Origin: CAYVQA01 sp045119035
Lineage (GTDB): Bacteria > Bacillota_I > Bacilli_A > ML615J-28 > CAG-313
DNA length: 21,120 nucleotides
Direction of reading: 5' to 3'
Assembly (NCBI GenBank): GCA_045119035.1
Contig: JBGVCU010000046.1
Location: forward strand, 1 to 21,120
The notes beneath the pieces were generated by a model. That model was given only the letters and a program-made list of their open reading frames with translations. It was not told the origin of the DNA and searched no databases. Shown piece by piece: positions 7,501 through 14,354 of this stretch; the first letter of the stretch is position 1, and every line of letters begins with the position of its first letter. Both the position numbers and the translations under genes were made by a program.

Positions 7501-8778
7501 GTTGGTGATCAATATTCAACAGTTAATTTTGCTGGTGATAGAGATTATTACCTTGAAGAAGTTTTAAAAGCTGATATTATTACTTTAGGATTTAATAATT
7601 TAGATTTCACATTAGCTCAATTAGGTTCACTTGTTCCTTACGAAATTGATTGGTCATTATACTTTGGTGATGAAATCGCTGAATTAGTTGAAAAATTATT
7701 AGTTAAAATTGAAGAACAATTAAAACCAGAACTTGGATTATTTACTAACCAAGCTATGACAATTGCTGAATCTTATATTTATAACTATATTGGATCTACA
7801 ATTTCTTATGGTAAATTATTAAATACAATTCATAAATTAAATCCTGAAGCTTTAATTATTACTGTTGGAACATATAATCCTTTTGCTGAATTAGTAATTA
7901 ACAATAATGATGAAGAAATTTCAGTTGGTCAATATATTGAATATGTATTTGCTTCATTCGATGTATTACATTTAGCTTCAAGTATTGTTGAAGAATTATC
8001 AATTACTATTTCTTTAGACTCTGTTACAACTGAATTTGATTCATTATTAACTGATAATGAAGAACCAATTTATGTTAAAATGTTACAATTATTATTAACA
8101 AATCCAGATGTTTTCTTACCAAGTGAAGATGGTAAAGAATTAATCGCATCTAAATTATATAGTGCATTAACTCATGAATGTGAACATGTTGCTACATCTG
8201 ACGATCATGATTGTACAACTCCAATTGTATGTAAATTATGTGGAGAAATCTTAGTACCTGGTGCAAGTGAACATACTCCAGTAGTTATTCCTGCAGTTGA
8301 TGCTACATGCTCTAAAGCAGGTTCTACTGAAGGTTCTAAATGTTCAGTTTGTGGAACTATCTTAGTTGAACCAGTTGAAGTAGCTCAACTTGATCATACA
8401 TACGATAATACATGTGATGTTGACTGTAACGTTTGTGGTGCATCTAGAACTCCTGGACAACACGTTTACGATAACAGATGTGATGAATTATGTAATATTT
8501 GTGGTGGTAAGAGAAGAACTTTAGGTCACGTATTTGGAGATTGGTCTGTAGTAGAAGAATCAACTAAACATGATCATGGTAAAGAAGCTAGAGTATGTAA
8601 TGAATGTGGATATGTTGAATATCGTGAATTACCACTTGAAGAAGGTATGGGAACTGGTGCTGTAGTTGCTATCGTAGGTAGTTCAACTGCTGTTGCTGCT
8701 GCTGGTGGATTTAGTGTTTTCTGGTTTGGTATCAAAAAAAGAAAATTCTCAGATCTTAAAAAAATCTTTAAAAAATAA
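4540..8778 (+). CDS. Large surface protein 2: two SGNH-like domains, helical spacer, Cys-rich domain, membrane anchor
   Basis: 1412 aa, paralogue of the preceding gene. The ATG at 4540 is chosen because AAGGAG (4527-4532) lies seven bases upstream and a signal peptide (residues 1-30) follows; an ATG at 4486 in the same frame would put 18 non-signal residues in front. SGNH-like domain 1 (about 50-590) keeps GDS (Ser57) and a CHTSELGH block (His573, His579) but has GTHT (236-239) where GxND carries the oxyanion Asn, and no Asp at -3 from His573. The helical spacer (about 600-925) is richer in Leu, Ile and Asn than that of gene 1. SGNH-like domain 2 (about 930-1210) has GDS (Ser944) and GFNN (1017-1020), but LPSEDGK replaces the His block. 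The Cys-rich domain (1213-1356), glycine-rich membrane segment and basic tail are nearly identical to those of gene 1. Probable anchored extracellular protein, function unknown. Confidence 0.85.
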   Translation: MKNIKMLKHSLALLLILFVGISISNINVHAEENSVENHDKFDVNNDNKVTYMSIGDSMTNGYGMDGYYPAYDGKPEGEVIVHSKEANSWTSFTDHTVTGNVFGYDRHVEETYSAALRDYLMEKSDLEVEWLPSAISGLRSEDLLWLLDPYQEYQGDLYTDYIWKNGTPQDGKVSRFIKAQYGNSSAKVDEIDDSFELVDPQNNLYDSELARSELELFKQEYTNRIKNSDIISIHFGTHTFASIAANRVRAVLGIGNDDFYDERVTLDYMLDTYPAFKGLYQKYEPQIKAYLAEMVGLDANNEYFGPLYDVFAYCTLSIIYSYDRVLEIIRDINPEAQIIIMGVNNFLDGLKLVNNGETVVDFGELLNYFIDLVNLHRASFADGAFRAIYVDTLKNVDTLLNSFGRNEMNETYLAYTFQYIREMNSTVSNLTEYENNPADLRYGLVGQNPADGSYVKLATGIEMHRFILRYLNAKTDEERANAIAKINWTNDAFAPGGPYEAMSQYALGMVIDAIVPVFEDFRGYANLNEFEFSILPDILENGINDLTKLSEKSVEFVMNLNLRCFVAEGIGCHTSELGHAQLADALIDCLENNYTGKDYFLEQLRSIHNLLLKYGPSALHFIYNKLEEEGIIAELEIEINYIIEDLTNFRDYVEYNVLSSLMNLKQYYENRLHLFEENPVEAAKLTIEDIKTTIALIDEAIEEVKNTIDKYDDEIAELKELFDQFVEFVLNSTPKDVQDKVYLFLEYIENLSSGLINAYDLSIEIENDIRKVEVLLKDLYEQALVLKTELEVYLCDLYVELETKLNVLAEEIAAEADICVEVIKEKLSESKENAIAYFAELGIDIESKANYLLYELSLSKEELTNELLSFISDLEAAINGSKDALLSRLEQYNKELSAKLENLKDEALAYAEELKLKVKEIYNNATTDEYVTTEDSYYVAFGDSTAANDSYVELFAEKLFLDETMYNNLALKGMRVEDLLYLLDHEVVGDQYSTVNFAGDRDYYLEEVLKADIITLGFNNLDFTLAQLGSLVPYEIDWSLYFGDEIAELVEKLLVKIEEQLKPELGLFTNQAMTIAESYIYNYIGSTISYGKLLNTIHKLNPEALIITVGTYNPFAELVINNNDEEISVGQYIEYVFASFDVLHLASSIVEELSITISLDSVTTEFDSLLTDNEEPIYVKMLQLLLTNPDVFLPSEDGKELIASKLYSALTHECEHVATSDDHDCTTPIVCKLCGEILVPGASEHTPVVIPAVDATCSKAGSTEGSKCSVCGTILVEPVEVAQLDHTYDNTCDVDCNVCGASRTPGQHVYDNRCDELCNICGGKRRTLGHVFGDWSVVEESTKHDHGKEARVCNECGYVEYRELPLEEGMGTGAVVAIVGSSTAVAAAGGFSVFWFGIKKRKFSDLKKIFKK
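8398..8529 (+). repeat. Tandem 22-residue CxxC unit in gene 2
   Basis: Residues 1287-1308 and 1309-1330 are the same two 22-residue units as in gene 1. The second unit is identical between the two genes even at the DNA level (77 identical bases, 4034-4110 and 8455-8531). Confidence 0.7.
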
Positions 8779-8788
8779 ATAAAATTTT

Positions 8789-8824
8789 AAATAGGTAAAA
8801 GTTTAATCTTTTACCTATTTTTTT
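8789..8824 (+). terminator. Intrinsic terminator of surface gene 2
   Basis: A perfect 13-bp stem, AAATAGGTAAAAG (8789-8801) with CTTTTACCTATTT (8808-8820), a 6-nt loop, and T's to 8824. Confidence 0.88.
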
Positions 8825-8839
8825 ATTAAAGTCTATTAT

Positions 8840-8868
8840 TTGAAAAAAAACAGAAAATATAGTAAAAT
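8840..8868 (+). promoter_or_regulatory. Promoter of surface-protein gene 3
   Basis: TTGAAA (8840-8845), a 17-bp spacer and TAAAAT (8863-8868). The surrounding bases (TATTATTTGAAAAAA) match those of the gene 4 promoter, so the promoters appear to have been duplicated with the genes. Confidence 0.65.
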
Positions 8869-8892
8869 TATAGAAGTTTTATGAGGGAATAT

Positions 8893-10299
8893 ATGAAAAA
8901 CATTAAATACACATTATTTTTATTAATATTAGTAATTACAATTTTATTTAATAATAATTTATTAGTAAAAGCAAACAATACATATTTTGCAATTGGAGAT
9001 TTTTCAATTTCTGGAAAAGATACTTATATAGAAAAACTTCAAAATACTAAAATAAAAGCAACAACATTAGTAAAAAAATCTTATACTGGTTTAAGAATTG
9101 AAGATCTATATTATTTATTAGATGAAGACGAAGTAAGGGACGCTTATGGTGAAGATATTTTACAAACAGTAAATAAAGAAGAAGTTATAAGCTATTTAAG
9201 TGGAGCTGAGTATATTAGTTTATCATTTAATAATATGGATTTTTCAGCTTCTCAAAGTACAGCTTTAGTTCCATATGAAGTTAATTTGAATAAATATTTA
9301 ACTGAAGAACAAATTGCAGAAATGGAAAAATTATTTAATGAACAAAATAGTTCTAGTCCAAGTATGCCTGGTATGGAAAATAATATGACTGGTTCTATGG
9401 AGTCTTTCTTATATAATTATTTAGGTTCATTATATTATGCTACACCTCTTGTAGATAAGATTTTAGAATTAAATCCTAATGCAACAATTATTTTTGTTGG
9501 AATGTATAATCCATATGTTAGTCTTAATTTTGAAATTGAAGGTTTTAAGATTAATATGGGAGAAGTCTTTGATGCAGGAATCGAATTTATTGATAGTATT
9601 GTTGAATATAATTCATCTTATTTATCAAAATCAGTTTACGTTCCTCTTGGAAAAGTAGAAACTGCTTTAGAAGAAAAACTTTCTAGTTCTGGTTCTAATC
9701 CTAACTATATTCAAATCTTTAGTGCATTAATGAAAAATCCAGAATTAACTTTACCAAGTGATGATGGAAATGAATATATTAAAGAAACTATTATTAATAG
9801 ATTAGAAAATAAATGCAATCATGAAGCAAATCAAGATGATGGTGATTGTACAACAGAAGTTACATGCAAACTATGTGGAATAGTAATGATAGATAAAATG
9901 GAAAATCATGCATTAGAAATTTTACCTGGTGTAGATCCTACATGTAGTGCAAATGGTTTAACAGAAGGATCATATTGTTCAATTTGTGGTAAAGTTATTA
10001 GTTTAAGAGAACAAATATCAAAACTTCCTCATACATATACTAGTGGTTGTGATGAAGATTGCGATGTATGTGGTGAAAAAAGAACGACTGATCATTCATT
10101 TGGTGAATGGGAAGTTGTAAAAGAAGCTACTAAAAAGCATGAAGGTGAAGAAAATAGAAATTGTACTATTTGTGGTAAAGTTGAAGTGCGTACTATTCCA
10201 ACTACAAAAGGATGTAAAAAAGGTTCTTTAGTAGTATTTAGTTCATTACTTTTAACTAGTATGTCAATTTGTTTTGTTTTAAATCGTAAAAATAAATAA
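8893..10299 (+). CDS. Short surface protein 3: SGNH-like pseudoenzyme domain, Cys-rich domain, membrane segment
   Basis: 468 aa. The ATG at 8893 is preferred over that at 8881: GAGGG (8883-8887) serves it, and it aligns with the MKN(I/V)K starts of genes 1 and 2. Residues 1-28 form a signal peptide. A single SGNH-like domain (about 29-303) corresponds to domain 2 of the long paralogues, including SFNN (111-114), YNPY (205-208) and LPSDDGN (287-293). The nucleophile motif reads GDF (35-37), so the catalytic Ser is Phe; one base (TCT to TTT at 9001-9003) would explain this. With the His also missing, hydrolase activity is very unlikely. The Cys-rich domain (308-428) has one fewer 22-residue unit than genes 1 and 2. 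A hydrophobic segment (about 444-462) and a short RKNK tail end the protein. IPTTKG (435-440) before the hydrophobic segment loosely resembles a sorting motif. Function unknown. Confidence 0.83.
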   Translation: MKNIKYTLFLLILVITILFNNNLLVKANNTYFAIGDFSISGKDTYIEKLQNTKIKATTLVKKSYTGLRIEDLYYLLDEDEVRDAYGEDILQTVNKEEVISYLSGAEYISLSFNNMDFSASQSTALVPYEVNLNKYLTEEQIAEMEKLFNEQNSSSPSMPGMENNMTGSMESFLYNYLGSLYYATPLVDKILELNPNATIIFVGMYNPYVSLNFEIEGFKINMGEVFDAGIEFIDSIVEYNSSYLSKSVYVPLGKVETALEEKLSSSGSNPNYIQIFSALMKNPELTLPSDDGNEYIKETIINRLENKCNHEANQDDGDCTTEVTCKLCGIVMIDKMENHALEILPGVDPTCSANGLTEGSYCSICGKVISLREQISKLPHTYTSGCDEDCDVCGEKRTTDHSFGEWEVVKEATKKHEGEENRNCTICGKVEVRTIPTTKGCKKGSLVVFSSLLLTSMSICFVLNRKNK

Positions 10300-10303
10300 T
10301 ATT

Positions 10304-10326
10304 AGCTACCTTTTAGGTAGCTTTTT
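10304..10326 (+). terminator. Intrinsic terminator of surface gene 3
   Basis: An 8-bp stem, AGCTACCT (10304-10311) with AGGTAGCT (10315-10322), a TTT loop, then TTTT. Confidence 0.8.
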
Positions 10327-10376
10327 CTTATGTTATTGTCAATTTTTTCTAATTGGTGTATTTAGTAGTTTATTAT

Positions 10377-10405
10377 TTGAAAAAATATACGAAATATGGT
10401 ATAAT
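10377..10405 (+). promoter_or_regulatory. Promoter of surface-protein gene 4
   Basis: TTGAAA (10377-10382), a 17-bp spacer and a perfect TATAAT (10400-10405), with an extended -10 TG at 10397-10398. It is the best match of the four surface-gene promoters. Confidence 0.75.
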
Positions 10406-10436
10406 TATTATATATTATAGATTGGAGAGATATTAT

Positions 10437-11915
10437 ATGAAAAAAATATTAATATTTGTTTTTCTTATGATGATTTCATTTGTGAGTTTTTTTAATTCAC
10501 AAAGTATTAAAGCCAGTGAAGATATTAAATATTTAGCACTTGGGGATTCTACAATTGATGGTAGAAATACATATGTTGATAAGTTTGCTGAAGGATTTTT
10601 AAATTTAAATATTAAAGATACAACTAAATATAACAAATTAAGTCAAACAGGTACTCGCTTAGAAGATTTACTTGCTGTTTTAGATAGTGAGTTTGTAACT
10701 GATGAATATGGTAAAACAAAGGAAGCAAAACTTGATTCTGATAAATATTTACCACTAATTAAAGATGCCGATTTAATTTCATTATCATATAATAATATGG
10801 ATTATGCTTTAAGACAACTTAAAATGTCAAGTTTAATTCAATATCCTAATATGTGGGATAGATATTTTGACAATGAAAAACTTCAAGAAGTAAATGAAAT
10901 ATTAGATTTATTTAGATCAAATTTAAATGGTAGTGGAGTACCGATGGTTGATATGGTAATACTTGTTATTGAGTCTTATGCCTATAACTATGTTAGTACG
11001 GTATTTAATTATCCTAAAGTAGTATCTAAGATTAAAGAAATTAATCCATCTTGTGATATCATTTCTGTTGAAATGTATAATCCACTAAACGGTATTATTT
11101 TACAAATTGGTGATTTTACGATTGATGTTGGAGATTATTTTAATCAATTAATTGAATTAGTTGATAGTTTATATGATGGTGTAGGAATGGAAGAAACTGA
11201 TTCATATATTGTGTCTTCAAAAAATGTTGAAACAAAATATACTGAAATGTTAAAAAACACTACTACTCAACCAGAATATACACAAATCTTAACAACAATT
11301 ATTAGTAATAATACAATTTTCTTACCAAGTGAAAATGGTAAAGTTTATTTAAAAGATCAAATGATTACAACATTCAATTCTATTTGTAATCATGTAGCAA
11401 ATCCAGATGATGGTGATTGTACTACTGATTTACATTGTTCATTATGTAATAAAGTCTTAGAATATGGAAGAACTGAACATAGTGGTGTTGTAGATCCAAA
11501 GGTTGATTCAAGTTGTTTTGAATATGGTTTAACTGAAGGTGCACATTGTGAAATTTGTGGTACTGTAATTGTTGCTCAAGATCGTATAGATATGAAAGAT
11601 CATACTTACGATAATGCATGCGATACTGATTGTAATGTTTGTCATAAAGAAAGATCAATTGAACATGCGTTTGGTGATTGGTCTGTAACAAAAGAAGCAA
11701 CAAAAGATGCTGAAGGTGAAGAAAGTCGAACTTGCAGTGTATGTAATCATACTGAAACAAGAAGTATTGAAAAACTTGAATCTAATAATGGAGTTTTAAT
11801 TGCTACTATTTGTTGTTATAGTGGAGCTGCTTGCTGCTTTATTGCAAGTTCTATTTATAGAAGTAAACATAAAAACTTACCTAAAAAAGAATCAAATAAA
11901 GAAATTCATAAATAA
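10437..11915 (+). CDS. Short surface protein 4: SGNH-like domain, Cys-rich domain, membrane segment
   Basis: 492 aa. The ATG at 10437 is supported by GGAGAG (10424-10429) and by the signal peptide that follows (residues 1-26). A longer frame extends upstream but would run through the promoter. The SGNH-like domain (about 29-315) keeps GDS (Ser38) and has SYNN (117-120), YNPL (214-217) and LPSENGK (296-302), the last in place of the His block. It therefore keeps the nucleophile but lacks the catalytic His. The Cys-rich domain (317-436) has CxxC knuckles in the same order as gene 3, though one CG pair is CH. The terminal hydrophobic segment (about 452-474) unusually contains two CC pairs (459-460 and 466-467) and is followed by a lysine-rich tail. 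It is the most divergent of the four; function unknown. Confidence 0.83.
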   Translation: MKKILIFVFLMMISFVSFFNSQSIKASEDIKYLALGDSTIDGRNTYVDKFAEGFLNLNIKDTTKYNKLSQTGTRLEDLLAVLDSEFVTDEYGKTKEAKLDSDKYLPLIKDADLISLSYNNMDYALRQLKMSSLIQYPNMWDRYFDNEKLQEVNEILDLFRSNLNGSGVPMVDMVILVIESYAYNYVSTVFNYPKVVSKIKEINPSCDIISVEMYNPLNGIILQIGDFTIDVGDYFNQLIELVDSLYDGVGMEETDSYIVSSKNVETKYTEMLKNTTTQPEYTQILTTIISNNTIFLPSENGKVYLKDQMITTFNSICNHVANPDDGDCTTDLHCSLCNKVLEYGRTEHSGVVDPKVDSSCFEYGLTEGAHCEICGTVIVAQDRIDMKDHTYDNACDTDCNVCHKERSIEHAFGDWSVTKEATKDAEGEESRTCSVCNHTETRSIEKLESNNGVLIATICCYSGAACCFIASSIYRSKHKNLPKKESNKEIHK

Positions 11916-11923
11916 GATAAATT

Positions 11924-11950
11924 AAGTCCTAATTCTTTTAGGACTTTTAT
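11924..11950 (+). terminator. Intrinsic terminator of surface gene 4
   Basis: A 9-bp stem, AAGTCCTAA (11924-11932) with TTAGGACTT (11938-11946), a TTCTT loop, then T-rich sequence. Confidence 0.8.
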
Positions 11951-11981
11951 TTATTATTCTTAATAATATAAGTTAAATGAT

Positions 11982-12010
11982 TTGACTTCTTTAATCAAAT
12001 AGTGTATAAT
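11982..12010 (+). promoter_or_regulatory. Promoter of rplM-rpsI
   Basis: TTGACT (11982-11987), a 17-bp spacer and TATAAT (12005-12010). It leaves a leader of about 80 nt before rplM. Confidence 0.78.
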
Positions 12011-12098
12011 ATATACGATACATTTTTAGATATATGAATAATATATCCCACACAAAACAAAGCCCTTAATTTATATAAATTACGGAGGAAAATTTAAA
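12011..12098 (+). promoter_or_regulatory. rplM 5' leader, possible L13-type regulatory leader
   Basis: The leader contains a 16-nt perfect palindrome (12067-12082, TAATTTATATAAATTA) ending one base before the RBS GGAGG (12084-12088), so a hairpin would sit against the ribosome site. Bacillota rplM transcripts often carry an L13 leader that mediates autoregulation. Position and layout fit, but I cannot confirm the Rfam consensus by eye. Confidence 0.35.
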
Positions 12099-12536
12099 AT
12101 GCGCACAACTTATATGGCAAAACAAAGTGATGTTGAACGTAAATGGTATGTAGTAGATGCTACTGATTTAGTTTTAGGACGTTTATCAGTTGAAATCGCT
12201 ACTGTATTACGTGGAAAACATAAACCAACTTTTACACCACACATCGATGGTGGGGATTACGTTATCGTAGTTAATGCTGAAAAAGTAGCTTTAACTGGTA
12301 ACAAATTACAAGGTAAAAAGTATTACCAACATTCTGGATATGCAGGTGGTTTAAAAACTAGAACTGCGGCTGAAATGTTTGCTAAACAACCACAAAAAGT
12401 TATTGAACTTGCAGTTAGAGGAATGCTTCCAGCTGGACCTCAAGGAGATAACATGTACAGAAGATTAAGTGTATATGTTGGACCTGAACATCCACATGCT
12501 GCTCAAAAACCAGAAGCATTACCAAGAACTAAGTAG
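12099..12536 (+). CDS. rplM: 50S ribosomal protein L13
   Basis: 145 aa, the normal length for L13, an early-assembly protein of the large ribosomal subunit that contacts 23S rRNA. Family sequences are plain: WYVVDATDLVLGRLS near the N-terminus, HIDGGDYVIVVNAEK in the middle and AVRGMLP in the C-terminal third, with a GPEHPHAAQKPE ending. The ATG at 12099 has GGAGG ten bases upstream. The pairing with rpsI, whose gene begins 14 bases after the stop, is the widespread L13-S9 operon. Arg codons include CGT/CGC, and C-ending codons are more frequent than in its neighbours, as expected for a highly expressed gene. Confidence 0.98.
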   Translation: MRTTYMAKQSDVERKWYVVDATDLVLGRLSVEIATVLRGKHKPTFTPHIDGGDYVIVVNAEKVALTGNKLQGKKYYQHSGYAGGLKTRTAAEMFAKQPQKVIELAVRGMLPAGPQGDNMYRRLSVYVGPEHPHAAQKPEALPRTK

Positions 12537-12550
12537 AAAGGAGATAACTT

Positions 12551-12943
12551 ATGGAAAAAGCAATTTATCAAGCTACTGGACGTCGTAAGAGCTCAGTTGC
12601 GAGAGTAAGATTAGTTCCAGGTACTGGAAAAATCGTTATCAACAATCGTAACTTCGCAGATTATATCCCTTCTGCAGCTGTACGTCTTGACGTTCTTCAA
12701 CCATTAACATTAACAGAAACTACATCTAGCTATGACGTTTTAGTAAACGTACATGGTGGAGGTATCACTGGTCAAGCTGGTGCTATCCGTCTAGGTATTA
12801 CACGTGCTTTATTATTAATTAATCCTGATTATCGTGCAACTCTTAAGAAGGCTGGTCTTGTTACTCGTGATCCACGTGCTACTGAACGTAAAAAATACGG
12901 TCTTAAAAAAGCTCGTCGTGCACCACAATTCTCAAAACGTTAG
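12551..12943 (+). CDS. rpsI: 30S ribosomal protein S9
   Basis: 130 aa, full length for S9 of the small subunit, whose C-terminal tail reaches the decoding-site region. It shows the family's ATGRRKSSVARVRL start, the GGGITGQAGAIRLGI core, and the basic tail KKARRAPQFSKR ending in the invariant Lys-Arg. AAGGAG (12538-12543) precedes the ATG. It is co-transcribed with rplM, and a strong hairpin terminator lies 17 bases after its stop. Confidence 0.98.
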   Translation: MEKAIYQATGRRKSSVARVRLVPGTGKIVINNRNFADYIPSAAVRLDVLQPLTLTETTSSYDVLVNVHGGGITGQAGAIRLGITRALLLINPDYRATLKKAGLVTRDPRATERKKYGLKKARRAPQFSKR

Positions 12944-12959
12944 TATTCGATACTATTTG

Positions 12960-12991
12960 GACCACGTATTTACTACGTGGTCTTTATTTTT
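12960..12991 (+). terminator. Intrinsic terminator after rpsI
   Basis: A 9-bp stem, GACCACGTA (12960-12968) with TACGTGGTC (12974-12982), a TTTAC loop, then TTTATTTTT. It ends within a few bases of the RBS of cysS, with no room for a promoter between. Confidence 0.88.
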
Positions 12992-13013
12992 CTAAAAAAG
13001 GAGATTTTTATTT

Positions 13014-14354
13014 ATGGAAATCAAATTATACAACTCATTAACAAAAAAACTAGAAGTGTTTACTCCTATTAAAGATAATACTGTTACAATGTATGTTTGT
13101 GGACCTACTGTATATAATCATATGCATATTGGTAATGGTCGTCCTGTTGTTTTTTTTGACAGTGTAAGAAGATACTTTGAAGCTTTAGGATATAATGTAC
13201 TTTATGTAAGTAATTTTACTGATATTGATGATAAAATTATTAAAAAAGCAAAAGAAGAAAATGTAACAGAAGAAGTAATTAGTAATACATATATTGAAGC
13301 TTATCTTGATTTAGTTAAAAAATTAAATTGCAAACCTAACTATTTAAATCCTCGTGTTACTGAGTGTATGGATGATATTGTAACTTTTATTGAAAAGTTA
13401 GTAGAAAAAGATCATGCTTATACAAAAGGAAATGATACTTATTTTAGAGTAAAAAGTGTTAACAACTATGGTCAACTTAGTGGACAAAAAACAGATGATT
13501 TAAATCATGGTTCAAGAATTGATGTTGATTCATTAAAAGAAAATCCTAGTGATTTTATCTTATGGAAAAAAACTAGTGATGATGGTATTAAATGGCATTC
13601 ATGCTTAGGTGATGGGCGCCCTGGTTGGCATACTGAATGTGTTGTTATGATTGATAAAATCTTTGGAGGAATGATTGACATTCATGGTGGAGGAAATGAT
13701 TTAAAGTTCCCACATCACGAAAATGAAATTGCTCAAAGCGTTGCTTTACATAATCATCCTATTGCAAAATATTGGTTACATAATGCAAGAGTTGATTTAA
13801 ATGGTGAAAAAATGAGTAAATCTTTAGGAAATGTAATTTGGCTTAAAGATTTAGTTAATGATTTTGGAGCAAATGCTTATAGATTAATGATCTTAAATAG
13901 TGGATATCGCCAAAGTATCGGTTATAGTGAAGATTTAATTATTAAATTCCAAAAAGAATGGGAAAAAATTGAAAGAGTATATGTAAGTTTATATCGTAAA
14001 TTAGAACTTGCAGATGCTTTAAATATAGGAAGTGTAATAGATGAAAAAATGAATAATTTCTATTCATCTATTTCAAATGATTTTAATTTTGCTAATGGTA
14101 TTACTTGTGTTTATGAAATAAATAAAGAAATTAATAAAGAGTTAAGATCAAATAGTGATTTAACTAATTTAGCTTCTTTATATCATACATTATGCAAAAT
14201 GTTAGATGTTTTAGGATTAGTTGTTGATATTAATCCACTTAAAGAAGAAGAAAAAGAACTTGTTAATAAATGGAATCAAGCTAGAAGTGAAAGAAATTTC
14301 GAATTAGCTGATACATTAAGATTACAAATAAATGAATTAGGTATTAAGTTATAA
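13014..14354 (+). CDS. cysS: Cysteine--tRNA ligase
   Basis: 446 aa class I aminoacyl-tRNA synthetase that charges tRNA-Cys with cysteine in the cytoplasm. The HIGH-type motif is HIGN (38-41), the KMSKS loop is exact (266-270), and the zinc ligands expected from the E. coli enzyme align well: Cys29, Cys209, His234 and Glu238. GWHTEC (204-209) and HHENEIAQS are family hallmarks. The C-terminal anticodon-binding part is slightly shorter than in E. coli (461 aa). The ATG at 13014 has AAGGAG ten bases upstream. It starts a tight operon with mrnC (1-nt overlap), rlmB and a sigma factor, as in Bacillus, but has no visible promoter of its own. The leader is too short for a T-box. Confidence 0.97.
   Translation: MEIKLYNSLTKKLEVFTPIKDNTVTMYVCGPTVYNHMHIGNGRPVVFFDSVRRYFEALGYNVLYVSNFTDIDDKIIKKAKEENVTEEVISNTYIEAYLDLVKKLNCKPNYLNPRVTECMDDIVTFIEKLVEKDHAYTKGNDTYFRVKSVNNYGQLSGQKTDDLNHGSRIDVDSLKENPSDFILWKKTSDDGIKWHSCLGDGRPGWHTECVVMIDKIFGGMIDIHGGGNDLKFPHHENEIAQSVALHNHPIAKYWLHNARVDLNGEKMSKSLGNVIWLKDLVNDFGANAYRLMILNSGYRQSIGYSEDLIIKFQKEWEKIERVYVSLYRKLELADALNIGSVIDEKMNNFYSSISNDFNFANGITCVYEINKEINKELRSNSDLTNLASLYHTLCKMLDVLGLVVDINPLKEEEKELVNKWNQARSERNFELADTLRLQINELGIKL

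Noticed and set aside
12944..13013. T-box or other tRNA-sensing leader before cysS
   Set aside because: Only 70 bases separate rpsI and cysS and they are filled by a simple terminator; there is no space for a T-box and no conserved T-box sequence.
13560..13640. Possible use of TGA as Trp
   Set aside because: CysRS and the other conserved proteins have Trp at the expected places encoded by TGG, and no gene needs TGA read-through.
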